Assembly (NCBI RefSeq): GCF_025370875.1
Contig: NZ_JAMXFD010000001.1
Coordinates: 286,182 to 350,181 of the forward strand
Source: Laspinema palackyanum D2c
GTDB lineage: Bacteria > Cyanobacteriota > Cyanobacteriia > Cyanobacteriales > Laspinemataceae
Length of the DNA: 64,000 nucleotides
Direction: 5' to 3'
A program made the position numbers and the translations under genes. Positions 17,201 to 25,919 of this stretch are shown piece by piece. The notes under the pieces are model-generated. The model was not told where the DNA came from. It ran no database searches and saw only the letters and a program-made list of their open reading frames with translations. The first letter of the stretch is position 1; each line of letters begins with the position of its first letter.

Positions 17201-17722
17201 TCAGGGCATCTGAGTTAAGTATTCTTGATAACCCAGTTGATCTAAACGTGCCTGCTTTTCCATCACTGAGTCTTTGAGGCTTTGACGGTACTGTTGCACG
17301 AGATCCAGCAATTCCGGCTGATGGGTAGCTAAAATTTGCACCGCTAACAATCCCGCGTTTTTGGCATTCCCGATCGCCACGGTTGCCACAGGAATTCCTC
17401 CGGGCATTTGTACAATAGAGTAAAGAGAGTCCACCCCGCTCAGGTGCCGACTGGATACGGGAACCCCAATCACGGGTAAAGGGGTCAGTGCCGCCACCAT
17501 TCCCGGGAGATGGGCGGCCCCTCCTGCACCGGCAATAATCACTTTCAGTCCGCGATGATGCGCCTGGGACGCATACTGCACCATCCGTTCCGGGGTACGA
17601 TGAGCGGAGACGATCGCCACCTCTACCGGAACCTGAAATTCCTCACAGACGGCGATCGCCTCTTTCATCGTCGGCAGATCCGAATCGCTGCCCATAATAA
17701 TGCCGATTTGGCGTTGACTCAT
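17201..17722 (-). CDS. purE: N5-carboxyaminoimidazole ribonucleotide mutase
   Basis: A 173-residue class I PurE, catalysing N5-CAIR to CAIR in purine synthesis. The N-terminal signature [13 protein letters not shown] and the following [13 protein letters not shown], then [14 protein letters not shown] and [33 protein letters not shown], form the nucleotide- and CAIR-binding site. Length is normal. It lies upstream of the amt promoter on the same strand; no purK is adjacent. The gene is followed on the minus strand by the spacer bearing the NtcA site, so the two genes are probably transcribed separately. Confidence 0.97.
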   Translation of the reverse strand: MSQRQIGIIMGSDSDLPTMKEAIAVCEEFQVPVEVAIVSAHRTPERMVQYASQAHHRGLKVIIAGAGGAAHLPGMVAALTPLPVIGVPVSSRHLSGVDSLYSIVQMPGGIPVATVAIGNAKNAGLLAVQILATHQPELLDLVQQYRQSLKDSVMEKQARLDQLGYQEYLTQMP

Positions 17723-18054
17723 TGGATGTTTTAAGATTTTAGATTGGAGATTTCAAATTTTATAGGAAAAATGTTAAATTTGAAGGTTTAAATTTTAGAG
17801 TTTAAAGTTAAAAATTAAGGTAAGGTGGGAGATTTCAGATGCAGCGCCTTCTTCAAAGGACTAACTCTCGGAAATTGAACCTTAAGTTTAAAGGACACTT
17901 AACCCAAATCCACCCATTGCACCAGACTGGGAATCGGAAACTACCCTCATTCCCACCCTAAAATTGAACAGCCCAAATCCCTCCGCTAAACTCTCCTAAA
18001 CTCTCCTAATCTCTTTTAGATTCGCACTCACCTTTTTGTTTGATAACAACTTCG
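17723..18054. other. AT-rich intergenic spacer between divergent purE and nagA
   Basis: No gene or RNA recognised. The part nearest purE is built of degenerate TTTAAATTTT-like runs; the part nearest nagA is CT-rich (CTCTCCTAAACTCTCCTAATCTC). Both promoters should lie here, but no convincing -35/-10 pair was identified. Confidence 0.5.
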
Positions 18055-19296
18055 ATGACTCCACTATCACGCCTCCGTACTCTTCTGCCCATCTCGGGTT
18101 GCACCAACTTGGATATTATCAATGCTCAACTTCCCGGTTATGAAGACTTGCACTGGCTGCGAATTGATCAACAGGGTGCGATCGCGGTGATTCAACCCAT
18201 GAAAACCGAGAAGCCCCCCCTTCCCTCTGTGGAAAATTTACAAGACATGGCTTTACTCGATGTAGAAGGGGACTGGGTTTCCTTGGGGGGGGTCGATCTC
18301 CAAATTAATGGCGCTTTAGGACTAGCCTTTCCCGATCTAGAATTGGCTGATTTTGACAAACTGCAGGACATTTGTCAATTTCTTTGGCAGGAAGGCGTAG
18401 ATGTTTTTCTCCCCACCCTCGTCACAACTTCGGTGGAAAATATTCAGCGATCGCTCGCTACCCTATCGGCGTTTATCAACAACCCCGAATATTCCTGTCC
18501 CAAGAATCAACGAACGGCTAAAATTGGGGGCGTCCACTTAGAAGGACCCTTCCTCAATCCGGACAAACGCGGCGCCCATCCAGGAGAATATCTCCTCCCC
18601 CTCACCCTATCCAATGTCAAGCGCGTTTTAGGAGACTATGCCCAACTGGTCAAAATTATCACCCTGGCACCGGAATTGGACCCCAGTGGTGAAACCCTAG
18701 ACTATCTGCACTCCCTGGGGATTACCATTAGTTTGGGTCACTCCCTCGCCACGGCAGAACAAGCAACAGCCGCCTTTAATCGGGGTGCAAGGATGGTGAC
18801 TCATGCGTTTAATGCCATGCCGCCGATTCATCACCGGCAACCGGGCTTATTAGGGGCGGCGATCGTCCATCCGGAGGTCAAATGTGGGTTAATTGCCGAT
18901 GGTGAGCACATTTCTCCGATTACCATTGAGTTGCTGCTGCGCGCCAGCCACTACTACAAGGGCATTTTTCTAGTTAGTGATGCGCTCTCTCCCTTGGGAC
19001 TCCCCGATGGGAAATATCCCTGGGATAGTCGTCAAATTGAAGTGATTAACGGGACCGCCCGTTTAGAAGATGGCACCCTTGCCGGAACTACCTTGCCGCT
19101 GCTTACCGGAGTGCAGAATTTAGTCAAATGGGGACTCTGTGAAGTGGGAGATGCGATCGCCTTGGCAACGAAATCCCCCCGATGGGCGATCGCCTTACCC
19201 CAGTTAAACATTGGTCAACCGGCTTCTTTATTGCGCTGGCATCTCGATGAATCGGAAAATTTGTTAACCTGGGAGCGACTTGGACCCCTGGACTAG
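18055..19296 (+). CDS. nagA: N-acetylglucosamine-6-phosphate deacetylase
   Basis: Start set at ATG 18055; a TTG five codons upstream is possible. About 413 residues of the amidohydrolase superfamily. The beta-strand end SLGGVDLQINGALG corresponds to the NagA-type entrance; HLEGPFLNPDKRGAHP carries the metal-binding Glu; SLGHSLA, THAFNAMPPIHHR and LIADGEHI provide metal and substrate His; LVSDALSPLG holds the catalytic Asp. The enzyme deacetylates GlcNAc-6-P during amino-sugar or peptidoglycan recycling. The methylglyoxal synthase gene follows after about 50 bases on the same strand, so they may be cotranscribed. Confidence 0.9.
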   Translation: MTPLSRLRTLLPISGCTNLDIINAQLPGYEDLHWLRIDQQGAIAVIQPMKTEKPPLPSVENLQDMALLDVEGDWVSLGGVDLQINGALGLAFPDLELADFDKLQDICQFLWQEGVDVFLPTLVTTSVENIQRSLATLSAFINNPEYSCPKNQRTAKIGGVHLEGPFLNPDKRGAHPGEYLLPLTLSNVKRVLGDYAQLVKIITLAPELDPSGETLDYLHSLGITISLGHSLATAEQATAAFNRGARMVTHAFNAMPPIHHRQPGLLGAAIVHPEVKCGLIADGEHISPITIELLLRASHYYKGIFLVSDALSPLGLPDGKYPWDSRQIEVINGTARLEDGTLAGTTLPLLTGVQNLVKWGLCEVGDAIALATKSPRWAIALPQLNIGQPASLLRWHLDESENLLTWERLGPLD

Positions 19297-19348
19297 CGGC
19301 ATAAAGCCTCTCCGGGGCCACTTCAAAGCGCCAACTGGATTTAATCTG

Positions 19349-19723
19349 ATGTCCTCAATCATTGCCTTAATCGCCCACGATCGCAAAAAAGATGAGATGG
19401 TAGCCTTTGCTCAAAAGCATTCGGCTATCCTGTCCCACTATCATTTGATTGCCACCGGGACCACCGGCACCCGAATTAATCAAGCCACGGGACTCGAAGT
19501 CCAACTCATGCAATCAGGACCGATGGGGGGAGATTCTCAAATTGCCGCCCAAGTCGTCGAAGGGACCGTTAAAGCGGTGATTTTCCTGATTGATCCCCTA
19601 TTTGCTCAACCCCACGAACCCGATATTCAGGCACTCCTACGAATTTGCAACCTCCAGCAAACCCCCCTGGCAACCAATCTTGCCACCGCAGAAGCGATTA
19701 TGCCCAGTTTGTCCCCTGCTTGA
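19349..19723 (+). CDS. mgsA: Methylglyoxal synthase
   Basis: A 124-residue protein from the ATG at 19349; the frame extends 23 codons upstream into the end of nagA without similarity. It shows the MgsA pattern: ALIAHDRKKDEMVAF, LIATGTTGTRI (phosphate loop), SGPMGGDSQIAA (catalytic Asp) and FLIDPLFAQPHEPDIQALLRIC with NLATAE near the end. It converts dihydroxyacetone phosphate to methylglyoxal and phosphate, a bypass relieving sugar-phosphate stress. The protein is slightly shorter than the 152-residue E. coli enzyme but the core is complete. Confidence 0.93.
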   Translation: MSSIIALIAHDRKKDEMVAFAQKHSAILSHYHLIATGTTGTRINQATGLEVQLMQSGPMGGDSQIAAQVVEGTVKAVIFLIDPLFAQPHEPDIQALLRICNLQQTPLATNLATAEAIMPSLSPA

Positions 19724-19827
19724 TCCCCTAAACCGGCAACGGGAAAAGGTCGGGGACTGGCTACTTTTTCATTTGAAAGAATGTGGTAAGTTAAGAGGCT
19801 GGAGACAACAGAGCAACAGGCATTCCA

Positions 19828-20514
19828 ATGAACGCAGTAGATGATAAAACCGTAGTCAGGGAGTATTTTAATGCCACCGGGTTCGATCGCTGGCGCAGAA
19901 TTTACGGCACCGAAGAGGTCAATAAAGTTCAGCTGGATATCCGCAAGGGACATCAGCAAACGGTCGATCGCGTCCTGGCGTGGCTACAAGCCGATGGCAA
20001 TTTGCAGGGGTTATCCATTTGTGATGCCGGTTGCGGTGTCGGCAGTCTGAGTATTCCCCTCGGACAAGCCGGTGCAATGGTCTATGGCAGCGATATTTCC
20101 GAAAAAATGGTGGCGGAAGCCTACCAACGGGCGAAGGACCTGTTCGGTCCTAGCAATACGATTTCTTTTGCAGCCCAGGATTTAGAATCGTTAAGTGGGC
20201 GCTATCATACGGTGATTTGTCTGGATGTGCTGATTCACTATCCCCAGGATAAGGCGGGAGAGATGATCGGCCATCTCTGTTCTTTGGCACAGGACCGGGT
20301 GATTCTGAGTTTTGCCCCGAAAACTGTTGCGCTGAGTGCTTTGAAGAAGGTTGGGGAATTATTCCCCGGTCCGAGTAAAACAACTCGGGCTTACCAACAT
20401 CGAGAAGCAGATATCATCGCGATTCTGGCTAAAAATGGCTTTGCGATCGCTCGCCAAGAGATGACCAGCACTCGGTTTTATTATTCTCGCCTCCTGGAAG
20501 CAATTCGGCGCTAA
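19828..20514 (+). CDS. chlM: Magnesium protoporphyrin IX methyltransferase
   Basis: A 228-residue SAM-dependent methyltransferase of the BchM/ChlM family that methylates the 13-propionate of Mg-protoporphyrin IX in chlorophyll synthesis. The N-terminus VREYFNATGFDRWRRIYG and the segment VNKVQLDIRKGHQQTVDRVL are characteristic of ChlM. Motif I is ICDAGCGVGSLSIPL, motif II GSDISEKMV, and the C-terminal part FPGPSKTTRAYQHREADI with TRFYYSRLLEAIR also matches. This is one of the clearest indications of a chlorophyll-making organism in the window. Gap to mgsA is about 100 bases on the same strand. Confidence 0.95.
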   Translation: MNAVDDKTVVREYFNATGFDRWRRIYGTEEVNKVQLDIRKGHQQTVDRVLAWLQADGNLQGLSICDAGCGVGSLSIPLGQAGAMVYGSDISEKMVAEAYQRAKDLFGPSNTISFAAQDLESLSGRYHTVICLDVLIHYPQDKAGEMIGHLCSLAQDRVILSFAPKTVALSALKKVGELFPGPSKTTRAYQHREADIIAILAKNGFAIARQEMTSTRFYYSRLLEAIRR

Positions 20515-20604
20515 CTGAGGAAAAATCCCTCTCAGCCACCCGATGACAAGGGTCAAGACAGTAGGCTAAAATTTCGGGAAATTTTACAAATTCCGGTGGA
20601 GTTT

Positions 20605-21033
20605 ATGAAACCGATTAAAACGGTGGCGGCGGGTTTGTTGCTGGCTTTTGGATTTTTTTGTCTGATCATGGCTGTCTCGGGGTTAGCGGAAACTGATCCC
20701 AATGATCAAGCCGACGGCAGAGATCTCGCGATCGGAGGATTCGGGATTGGAATTCCAGCAGTGGGGGTGGGTGGATGGTTAGCCTGGGGTCTCTATCGCG
20801 AGGGCAAAAATAAAAAGCTGGCGTTGGATAAGGAGGAACGCGATCGCCTCCAGGGGATCTTTTTCCAAATGATCCGCGAACGCAATGGTCAAATTACGGC
20901 CCTCCACTTTGCGATGGAAACTCAGCTTTCTGCTCATCAAGCCAAGCAATATTTAGAAGAACAAGCCAAAGAGTTTAATGCCGATTTTGAGGTGAGCGAT
21001 CGCGGGGATGTGGTCTATCGATTTAAAGTCTAA
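20605..21033 (+). CDS. Small membrane protein, first of a tandem pair
   Basis: 142 residues from the ATG at 20605, with GGTGGAG just upstream; a GTG three codons earlier is less likely. Two hydrophobic segments (about 7-26 and 46-66) are separated by an acidic loop with DPNDQADGRD, then an 80-residue cytosolic-looking domain (EERDRLQGIFFQMIRERNGQITALHFAMETQLSA...AKEFNADFEVSDRGDVVYRF) that resembles a small winged-helix fold. The next gene encodes a paralogue of equal length. No known family recognised. A short hairpin CCCGGA/TCCGGG follows at 21050-21066. Confidence 0.75.
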   Translation: MKPIKTVAAGLLLAFGFFCLIMAVSGLAETDPNDQADGRDLAIGGFGIGIPAVGVGGWLAWGLYREGKNKKLALDKEERDRLQGIFFQMIRERNGQITALHFAMETQLSAHQAKQYLEEQAKEFNADFEVSDRGDVVYRFKV

Positions 21034-21147
21034 AGAGATTGTCTCAATCCCGGAGTATTTCCGGGTTTAAATCGAGGAAGAATGAAGGATGGGGGAAAGT
21101 AGAGTTTATCAAAAATACCGACCTATAAAACCGATTAGATTGAAATT

Positions 21148-21576
21148 ATGAAAGGGTTGAAAAAATCAGCATCCGCACTATTGATGCTCCTAGGACTCTC
21201 CGTTTTAGGAGTAGCTACGGAAAAGTTAAACAATCCGGATACTCCCGCTCAAGATAGAGAGGAACTGAAAGCTTGCATTCTTTTATTGGGGTTCCCTTTT
21301 ACCCTTCAAGGGGGGGCAATGGCTTGGGGATTATATCGGGACAATAAGGAGGGTTATCATTTGCAGGTTAAACAGGAACGCGATCGCATTCAGTCGATTT
21401 TTTATCAGGTAATCCAGGCCCATGATGGCAAAATTACGGTGATGCGGTTAGCATTAGAAGCCGGATTATCTGTGAAAAAAGCCCGAAAATTTTTAGATGA
21501 AAAAGCCGTAGAATTTGACGCTGATTTTGAAGTCAGCGATCGCGGCGAAATTTACTACTCGTTTAATTTTGGATAA
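21148..21576 (+). CDS. Small membrane protein, second of a tandem pair
   Basis: 142 residues, equal in length to the preceding paralogue and sharing its layout: hydrophobic helix, acidic loop (NPDTPAQDREEL), second hydrophobic segment (GFPFTLQGGAMAWGLYRDN), then QERDRIQSIFYQVIQAHDGKITVMRLALEAGLSVKKARKFLDEKAVEFDADFEVSDRGEIYYSF. The cytosolic part is best conserved, in particular the ERDR(L/I)Q.IF.Q.I and F.ADFEVSDRG blocks. The HTH-like ALEAGLSVKKARKFL hints at a membrane-tethered winged helix, but DNA binding is only a guess. Each copy has its own upstream spacer, so they may be expressed independently. Confidence 0.75.
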   Translation: MKGLKKSASALLMLLGLSVLGVATEKLNNPDTPAQDREELKACILLLGFPFTLQGGAMAWGLYRDNKEGYHLQVKQERDRIQSIFYQVIQAHDGKITVMRLALEAGLSVKKARKFLDEKAVEFDADFEVSDRGEIYYSFNFG

Positions 21577-21624
21577 CTCCCTATCCAGTTGGGTAACCAG
21601 ACTCGCACTTCAGGAGTGATATCG

Positions 21625-21999
21625 ATGGCGCAACTTTTTATGGTAACTGCCTCAATTTTGGCGGGACTCTCCGTCGCTGCCGGGGCCTTTGCCTCTCACG
21701 CATTGAAACCTCACCTCAGTGAGAGGTCGATGGAAATTTTTGAGACGGGCGCAAAGTATCAAATGTATCACGCCTTGGCCCTGTTGTTCGTGGGATTGGT
21801 TTTAAGTCAAACTGAAACCCCCTCGATTTGGCTGCGAGTGGCTGGATTTGCCTTCATCGCTGGCGTCTTGCTCTTTTCCGGAAGTTTATATACCCTCAGT
21901 TTATCTGGGATCAAGGCGTTAGGTGCGATTACACCCATTGGGGGTGCCGCTTTTTTACTCGGTTGGGGTTGTTTAGCCGTGGCAACCTGGAAAATGTAG
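21625..21999 (+). CDS. DUF423 family membrane protein
   Basis: Start at ATG 21625 with AGGAG nine bases upstream; the frame extends 12 codons further without support. The 124-residue protein has four predicted transmembrane helices and the DUF423 (YgdD-like) signatures GAFASHALKPHLS near the first helix, FETGAKYQMYHALALLFVGL in the second and LFSGSLYTLSLSG in the third, ending with ITPIGGAAFLLGW. The molecular function of this widespread family is not established. A strong terminator follows. Confidence 0.92.
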   Translation: MAQLFMVTASILAGLSVAAGAFASHALKPHLSERSMEIFETGAKYQMYHALALLFVGLVLSQTETPSIWLRVAGFAFIAGVLLFSGSLYTLSLSGIKALGAITPIGGAAFLLGWGCLAVATWKM

Positions 22000-22021
22000 G
22001 GAAGTGCAAGCACCCCTTGCG

Positions 22022-22066
22022 AAAACCGGCGGAGGAACCCCACCTCTGCCGGTTTTGACTTTTCTA
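22022..22066 (+). terminator. Intrinsic terminator after the DUF423 gene
   Basis: Stem AAAACCGGC / GCCGGTTTT (22022-22030 and 22048-22056) with an inner GAGG/CCTC pairing and then GACTTTTCT. It lies 25 bases after the DUF423 stop. Confidence 0.8.
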
Positions 22067-22254
22067 CAGGCAAGGGTTTGGGACCCATTGGGATGGGGTC
22101 TTGACGTTTTGAATTTTCGTGGATTCAATAGGGAAAGAGAGAGGGATTCGTTGCTGATGACTACCCCAGGGAATGGAACAGTCCCCGGAATAGAGGCAAC
22201 GGGTCCCTAGGCTCAACTGGTTCCCCTCTATCTTTCTGACTTCCGGAGTTCAGT

Positions 22255-25053
22255 ATGAAAGTCTGGCTGCACGGTTTGTTTTCGGTAATTTTCTGGCTAT
22301 GGAATCTCACATTTTTAGGCATTGTTTATCTGGGTATCTTACCTTGGATAGCCATCCCCTTAATTCGGGCAACCGTTGAGGGAATCATCCCCGTAGAATT
22401 TACCTTGGCAGTCACCGGGGCGATCGCCATTCCCACAGTTTGTACCATAATCGGGACCAAATTACGCAAACATCCCTTACAACTGATTCGCCTGTTTTAT
22501 GGCGTCGAAGCGCCCTTATTTGCCCTCTGCCTGGTGCGGTTATTCATGTTGCGAGAAATGACCGGCGCCAGTAATCTGCTCGTTGGAACTGCCGGGGTGG
22601 CAATGGCTGCATTTGGACTAGAATTATTCTATGGCTATGCCAAGGGCGATCGCAAGTTAGCTTGGCTACAACTCGCCACCCACAGTTTAATGTTATTAAT
22701 GGGCCTCTATCTCGGCGCATTATTACTTTTCTATGTTGTTCCCTTCACCGTCTTTTTTGCCGGTTACCTTATCAGATTTGAGTGGGTACAGGGAATCATT
22801 AATCTATTCGAGTATGAATCCTGGAATGCAATCTGGTGGGTCCCTTTTTCATTTTTCTTATGGGGATTCAGTGCCACCTTATTCATTGCCATGCCTTCCG
22901 CCCTCGCTACCTTTCATATCTATTCCGGCTACAAAATCATCAAACAATTTGCCGCTCAATACGGACGAAAATGGGCAGTATTTGGGTCAGGCGTCGTAGT
23001 GACAGCCTGGATGGTGCTATTTTTATCGTTTCAACAGCAACCCCAAATTCAAGCCTTTAAAAGCTTAGAAAACCCAGCAGCCACGGATCGAGAACGGCAA
23101 GAATTGTTAGGAAAATCGAACTTAATTCGCCAAGGACTGCTCAACGCTTATTTACTTTCCTATCGCTATTTGAGTACCCATGAAGATAATAATCACATCC
23201 AGGCCATGTATCAGGACCTCTTGGGAATAGAGGAATCTACCGCGCAAGTCTTGCAGAATTGGTATAATGGGTTAATGTCACCCTTTTTGTACCAAGGGTC
23301 GCGAGAAGATAGCGAAAAAGCCGCCACCCTCTACGAGCAATTTTTTGATACGCCCATCCAAAAGGGAGAAGCCAAAACCATTTTACACGCGGCGCAATCC
23401 ACCTTTAATCGAGAAGAAGCCAAAGCGGGATTACTGAATATTAATGAACAACGAGTTTTGCTAACTCAACAAGAAATTATTGTCACGGAACGGGGAGATT
23501 GGGCCGATGTAGAATTGTATGAGGTTTATGAAAACCAAACCCCTCAAGATGAGGAGGTTTTTTACTATTTTTCCTTGCCGGAAAGTGCAGTATTAACCGG
23601 AGTTTGGTTAAATGAAACCGCCGATCGCAGCGATCGCTACGTCTTCCAGATTTCCCCCCGGGGTGCCGCCCAACAGGTGTATAATGACCAAGTGCGGCGC
23701 AGTATTGATCCAGCACTATTGGAACAAGTTGGACCCCGACAATATCGCCTCCGAGTGTTTCCCGTCCCCGCCCGCCTCACTTCCTTTGACAATACTAACC
23801 GCCTAGAACAGCCGAAACAACATCTCTGGTTAACTTATAAAGTCATGCAAAGCGCCCAAGGTTGGGCGATGCCACAACTGGCAGAAAAACGGAACGTCTT
23901 TTGGAATCGCACAACCCAGCGCCAGTATAACGGAGAAACAGTAAAACGCCTCGGTGATGCTTGGATGCCGGAGTTTCTCCCGGCAACTAATCCCCCCTCA
24001 CTCACCGCACATCAGGTCACTTTACCGGGAGATTACCAGATTTTCGCACAACCTTTAAGTGACAGAGATTATATTTTACCCCAAGGGAAACGGATTGCTG
24101 TCATCGTTGATCGCTCTTATAGTATGCGATCGCACGGCAAAGAAGTCACAGAAACCGTAAATTGGCTAAAACAAAACGGATTTGCCGATAACCGTTTTGA
24201 TAACAACGATGCGGATATTTATTTAACCGCCTCACCCGGTGGGATTCCCCTGCGTCTGGACAATATCGGTGAGTTGAATCCAGCCAAAATCACCTATTAT
24301 GGCAGCCTCAACTATCGGGAAATGTTGCAGCAGTTTCAGGAATTGCAGGGGAATACAACTTATGATGCCGTCGCCTTAATTAGCGATCGCGGCAGTTATG
24401 AATTAGCCAAAGATAGCCCTGATTTGCTCACCCTCTCCAGTCCCTTATGGATGGTCCATTTAGGGGGATTACCCCGGGCGTATGATGACGGCACTTTACA
24501 AGCCATTCAAGGCAGTTCCGGAGGCGTTTCCACGGACCTAGAGGAGGTATTACAGCGCATCGCCACCACCGCTAAATTAGGCCAATCTACGGTGAGTGTG
24601 GTGGATGGATATCGCTGGGTTGTAGAGAAACCGGCGAAAGCGGATCTCGCCACCTTACCGCAAACTTTAGCCAATGCAACAGTTCCAGACAAAGCGGGAT
24701 TAGAAGCATTAGGGGCAAGGCAACTGATTTTGGCGTTATCTAAACAGATGAATGCGGCAAGTATAGCGGATTTAGATGCAATTCATGCCATTGCCAAACA
24801 CTATGAAATTGTCTCCCCTTATTCCTCGGCGATCGTGCTGGTTAACGAGGAACAAAAGCAACAGCTAAAAGAAGCAGAATCCCGCAGCGATCGGTTTAAT
24901 CGGGAAATCGAAGATGGGAAAGAACAATTGCAGCAACCGGACGATATGATGAGTGTGCCGGTTCCGGAACCCCATGAATGGTTAGGAACAATTGGGGCGA
25001 TCGGGCTGTTGATTTTTGCCAAGCGCAAATGGGGTAAAAAATCTGTGAGATAA
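22255..25053 (+). CDS. PEP-CTERM-type integral membrane protein with VIT-like domain
   Basis: A 932-residue protein. The first 260 residues carry about seven transmembrane helices. The middle part (about 420-550) resembles a VIT domain (QEIIVTERGDWADVELYEVYENQTPQDEEVFYYFSLPESAVLTGVWL), and 615-780 resembles a von Willebrand A-like fold with IAVIVDRSYSMRSHGKE, an incomplete MIDAS. The C-terminus has a PEP-CTERM-like sorting signal: VPEPHEW, a hydrophobic helix (LGTIGAIGLLIFA) and the basic end KRKWGKKSVR. The arrangement fits the TIGR02921-type PEP-CTERM membrane protein of bacteria with exosortase systems. Its role is unknown; context suggests envelope or exopolysaccharide. No exosortase is in this window. 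Confidence 0.82.
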   Translation: MKVWLHGLFSVIFWLWNLTFLGIVYLGILPWIAIPLIRATVEGIIPVEFTLAVTGAIAIPTVCTIIGTKLRKHPLQLIRLFYGVEAPLFALCLVRLFMLREMTGASNLLVGTAGVAMAAFGLELFYGYAKGDRKLAWLQLATHSLMLLMGLYLGALLLFYVVPFTVFFAGYLIRFEWVQGIINLFEYESWNAIWWVPFSFFLWGFSATLFIAMPSALATFHIYSGYKIIKQFAAQYGRKWAVFGSGVVVTAWMVLFLSFQQQPQIQAFKSLENPAATDRERQELLGKSNLIRQGLLNAYLLSYRYLSTHEDNNHIQAMYQDLLGIEESTAQVLQNWYNGLMSPFLYQGSREDSEKAATLYEQFFDTPIQKGEAKTILHAAQSTFNREEAKAGLLNINEQRVLLTQQEIIVTERGDWADVELYEVYENQTPQDEEVFYYFSLPESAVLTGVWLNETADRSDRYVFQISPRGAAQQVYNDQVRRSIDPALLEQVGPRQYRLRVFPVPARLTSFDNTNRLEQPKQHLWLTYKVMQSAQGWAMPQLAEKRNVFWNRTTQRQYNGETVKRLGDAWMPEFLPATNPPSLTAHQVTLPGDYQIFAQPLSDRDYILPQGKRIAVIVDRSYSMRSHGKEVTETVNWLKQNGFADNRFDNNDADIYLTASPGGIPLRLDNIGELNPAKITYYGSLNYREMLQQFQELQGNTTYDAVALISDRGSYELAKDSPDLLTLSSPLWMVHLGGLPRAYDDGTLQAIQGSSGGVSTDLEEVLQRIATTAKLGQSTVSVVDGYRWVVEKPAKADLATLPQTLANATVPDKAGLEALGARQLILALSKQMNAASIADLDAIHAIAKHYEIVSPYSSAIVLVNEEQKQQLKEAESRSDRFNREIEDGKEQLQQPDDMMSVPVPEPHEWLGTIGAIGLLIFAKRKWGKKSVR

Positions 25054-25150
25054 TTCCTCGTAGGGACCAGGAACAGTAAGGTGGGCAGTACCCACAATTG
25101 CAGTTTCCTTGTTAATAGGCTATATAGCGTGAAGAGAACCCCACCCTAAC

Positions 25151-25171
25151 CCTCCCCTTGCCAAGGGGAGG
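25151..25171. repeat. Short palindrome of a dispersed boilerplate repeat
   Basis: CCTCCCCTTG / CAAGGGGAGG with one central base, within a CCACCCTAACC...GGAGGTGG context. Similar degenerate CAACCCC/AGGGGG DNA occurs near 44680-44710. Confidence 0.6.
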
Positions 25172-25320
25172 GGACCGGAGGTGGAGTTAATCTGAAATCT
25201 TGCACCAATTGCAACAACTGTCGGATCTCCTCAAAAATTTATTTCTCCCCTTTCGTAAAACACCTCTTGCTGACCCGTTACTCCCCTAACGAGCAAATCA
25301 GTTGGAATCGAGAGGTTACT

Positions 25321-25875
25321 ATGGCAACGACACTGGCACAAATTGGACAATATCTGGATAACCGGGGAGGGGGCTATGATTTGCAAGAGGCCAACTCGCA
25401 GATTATCACGGGATATGAGGCGCAGAATGTTGAGCGATTTCTCATTGTGATTCAGTTACAGGAAGAGGGGGAGTATCTGTCTGTGTTTGTCCCCGAACTG
25501 TTGCAGGTGAAAGATCATGTTTATAAAGGGGTGGTGTTTCAAACCATGCTGGCGATCGCCTGGTCCGTGAAGTTCCTGCGGTGGGAATATGACCCCAGTG
25601 ATGGGGAAATCCGCGCCAGTATTGGGTTTGCCTTGGAAGATGCCGCCTTGACGGAACGCCAATTTAACCGGGTTCTGGACGCGCTGATTCATCTGGTGGA
25701 TGAGGTAGCGATGCCGCGTCTCCAGGCGGTTCTGGCAACGGGCAATGATCCCGGGGTTCCTGAGATGGCACAAGATATCGCTGCTGCACTGGCGCAATTG
25801 CTGCCCGACGGGAGTTTAGAAGCACTCCAACAGGCGATCGCCTCCCATTTGCAGTCCCGTTCCGAAGGGGAATAA
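25321..25875 (+). CDS. YbjN-like (secretion-chaperone fold) domain protein
   Basis: Start at ATG 25321, with GAGAGG six bases upstream; 18 upstream codons in the frame are unsupported. The 184-residue protein begins MATTLAQIGQYLDNRGGGYD and carries an alpha/beta domain (residues 1-150) that resembles YbjN / type III chaperone-like folds. The block W.VKFLRWEYDPSDGEIRAS...LEDAALTERQFNRVL...LATGNDPGVPE is closely matched in the N-terminal 145 residues of the CHAT protein at 27868, showing that the two are paralogous modules at opposite ends of one locus. The C-terminal 35 residues are an extra helix pair. It probably opens an operon with the sigma-like and DUF1822 genes and may be a sensor or chaperone. 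Confidence 0.75.
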   Translation: MATTLAQIGQYLDNRGGGYDLQEANSQIITGYEAQNVERFLIVIQLQEEGEYLSVFVPELLQVKDHVYKGVVFQTMLAIAWSVKFLRWEYDPSDGEIRASIGFALEDAALTERQFNRVLDALIHLVDEVAMPRLQAVLATGNDPGVPEMAQDIAAALAQLLPDGSLEALQQAIASHLQSRSEGE

Positions 25876-25877
25876 TC

Positions 25878-25919
25878 ATGGCAAACCGATATCACCAGCA
25901 GTCAGGAGGTGACCGATGA
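25878..25919 (+). CDS. Possible 13-codon leader ORF coupled to the sigma-like gene
   Basis: A GAAGGGG motif precedes an ATG at 25878 that opens 13 codons (MANRYHQQSGGDR). Its TGA overlaps the ATG of the next gene (ATGA). It covers the sigma-like gene's strong ribosome site, so translation of the leader could couple to or gate the gene. Evidence is positional only. Confidence 0.3.
   Translation: MANRYHQQSGGDR

Noticed and set aside
17035-17277. 80-residue plus-strand frame between amt and purE
   Set aside because: It covers the amt promoter region and the 3' end of purE, with no ribosome site or similarity.
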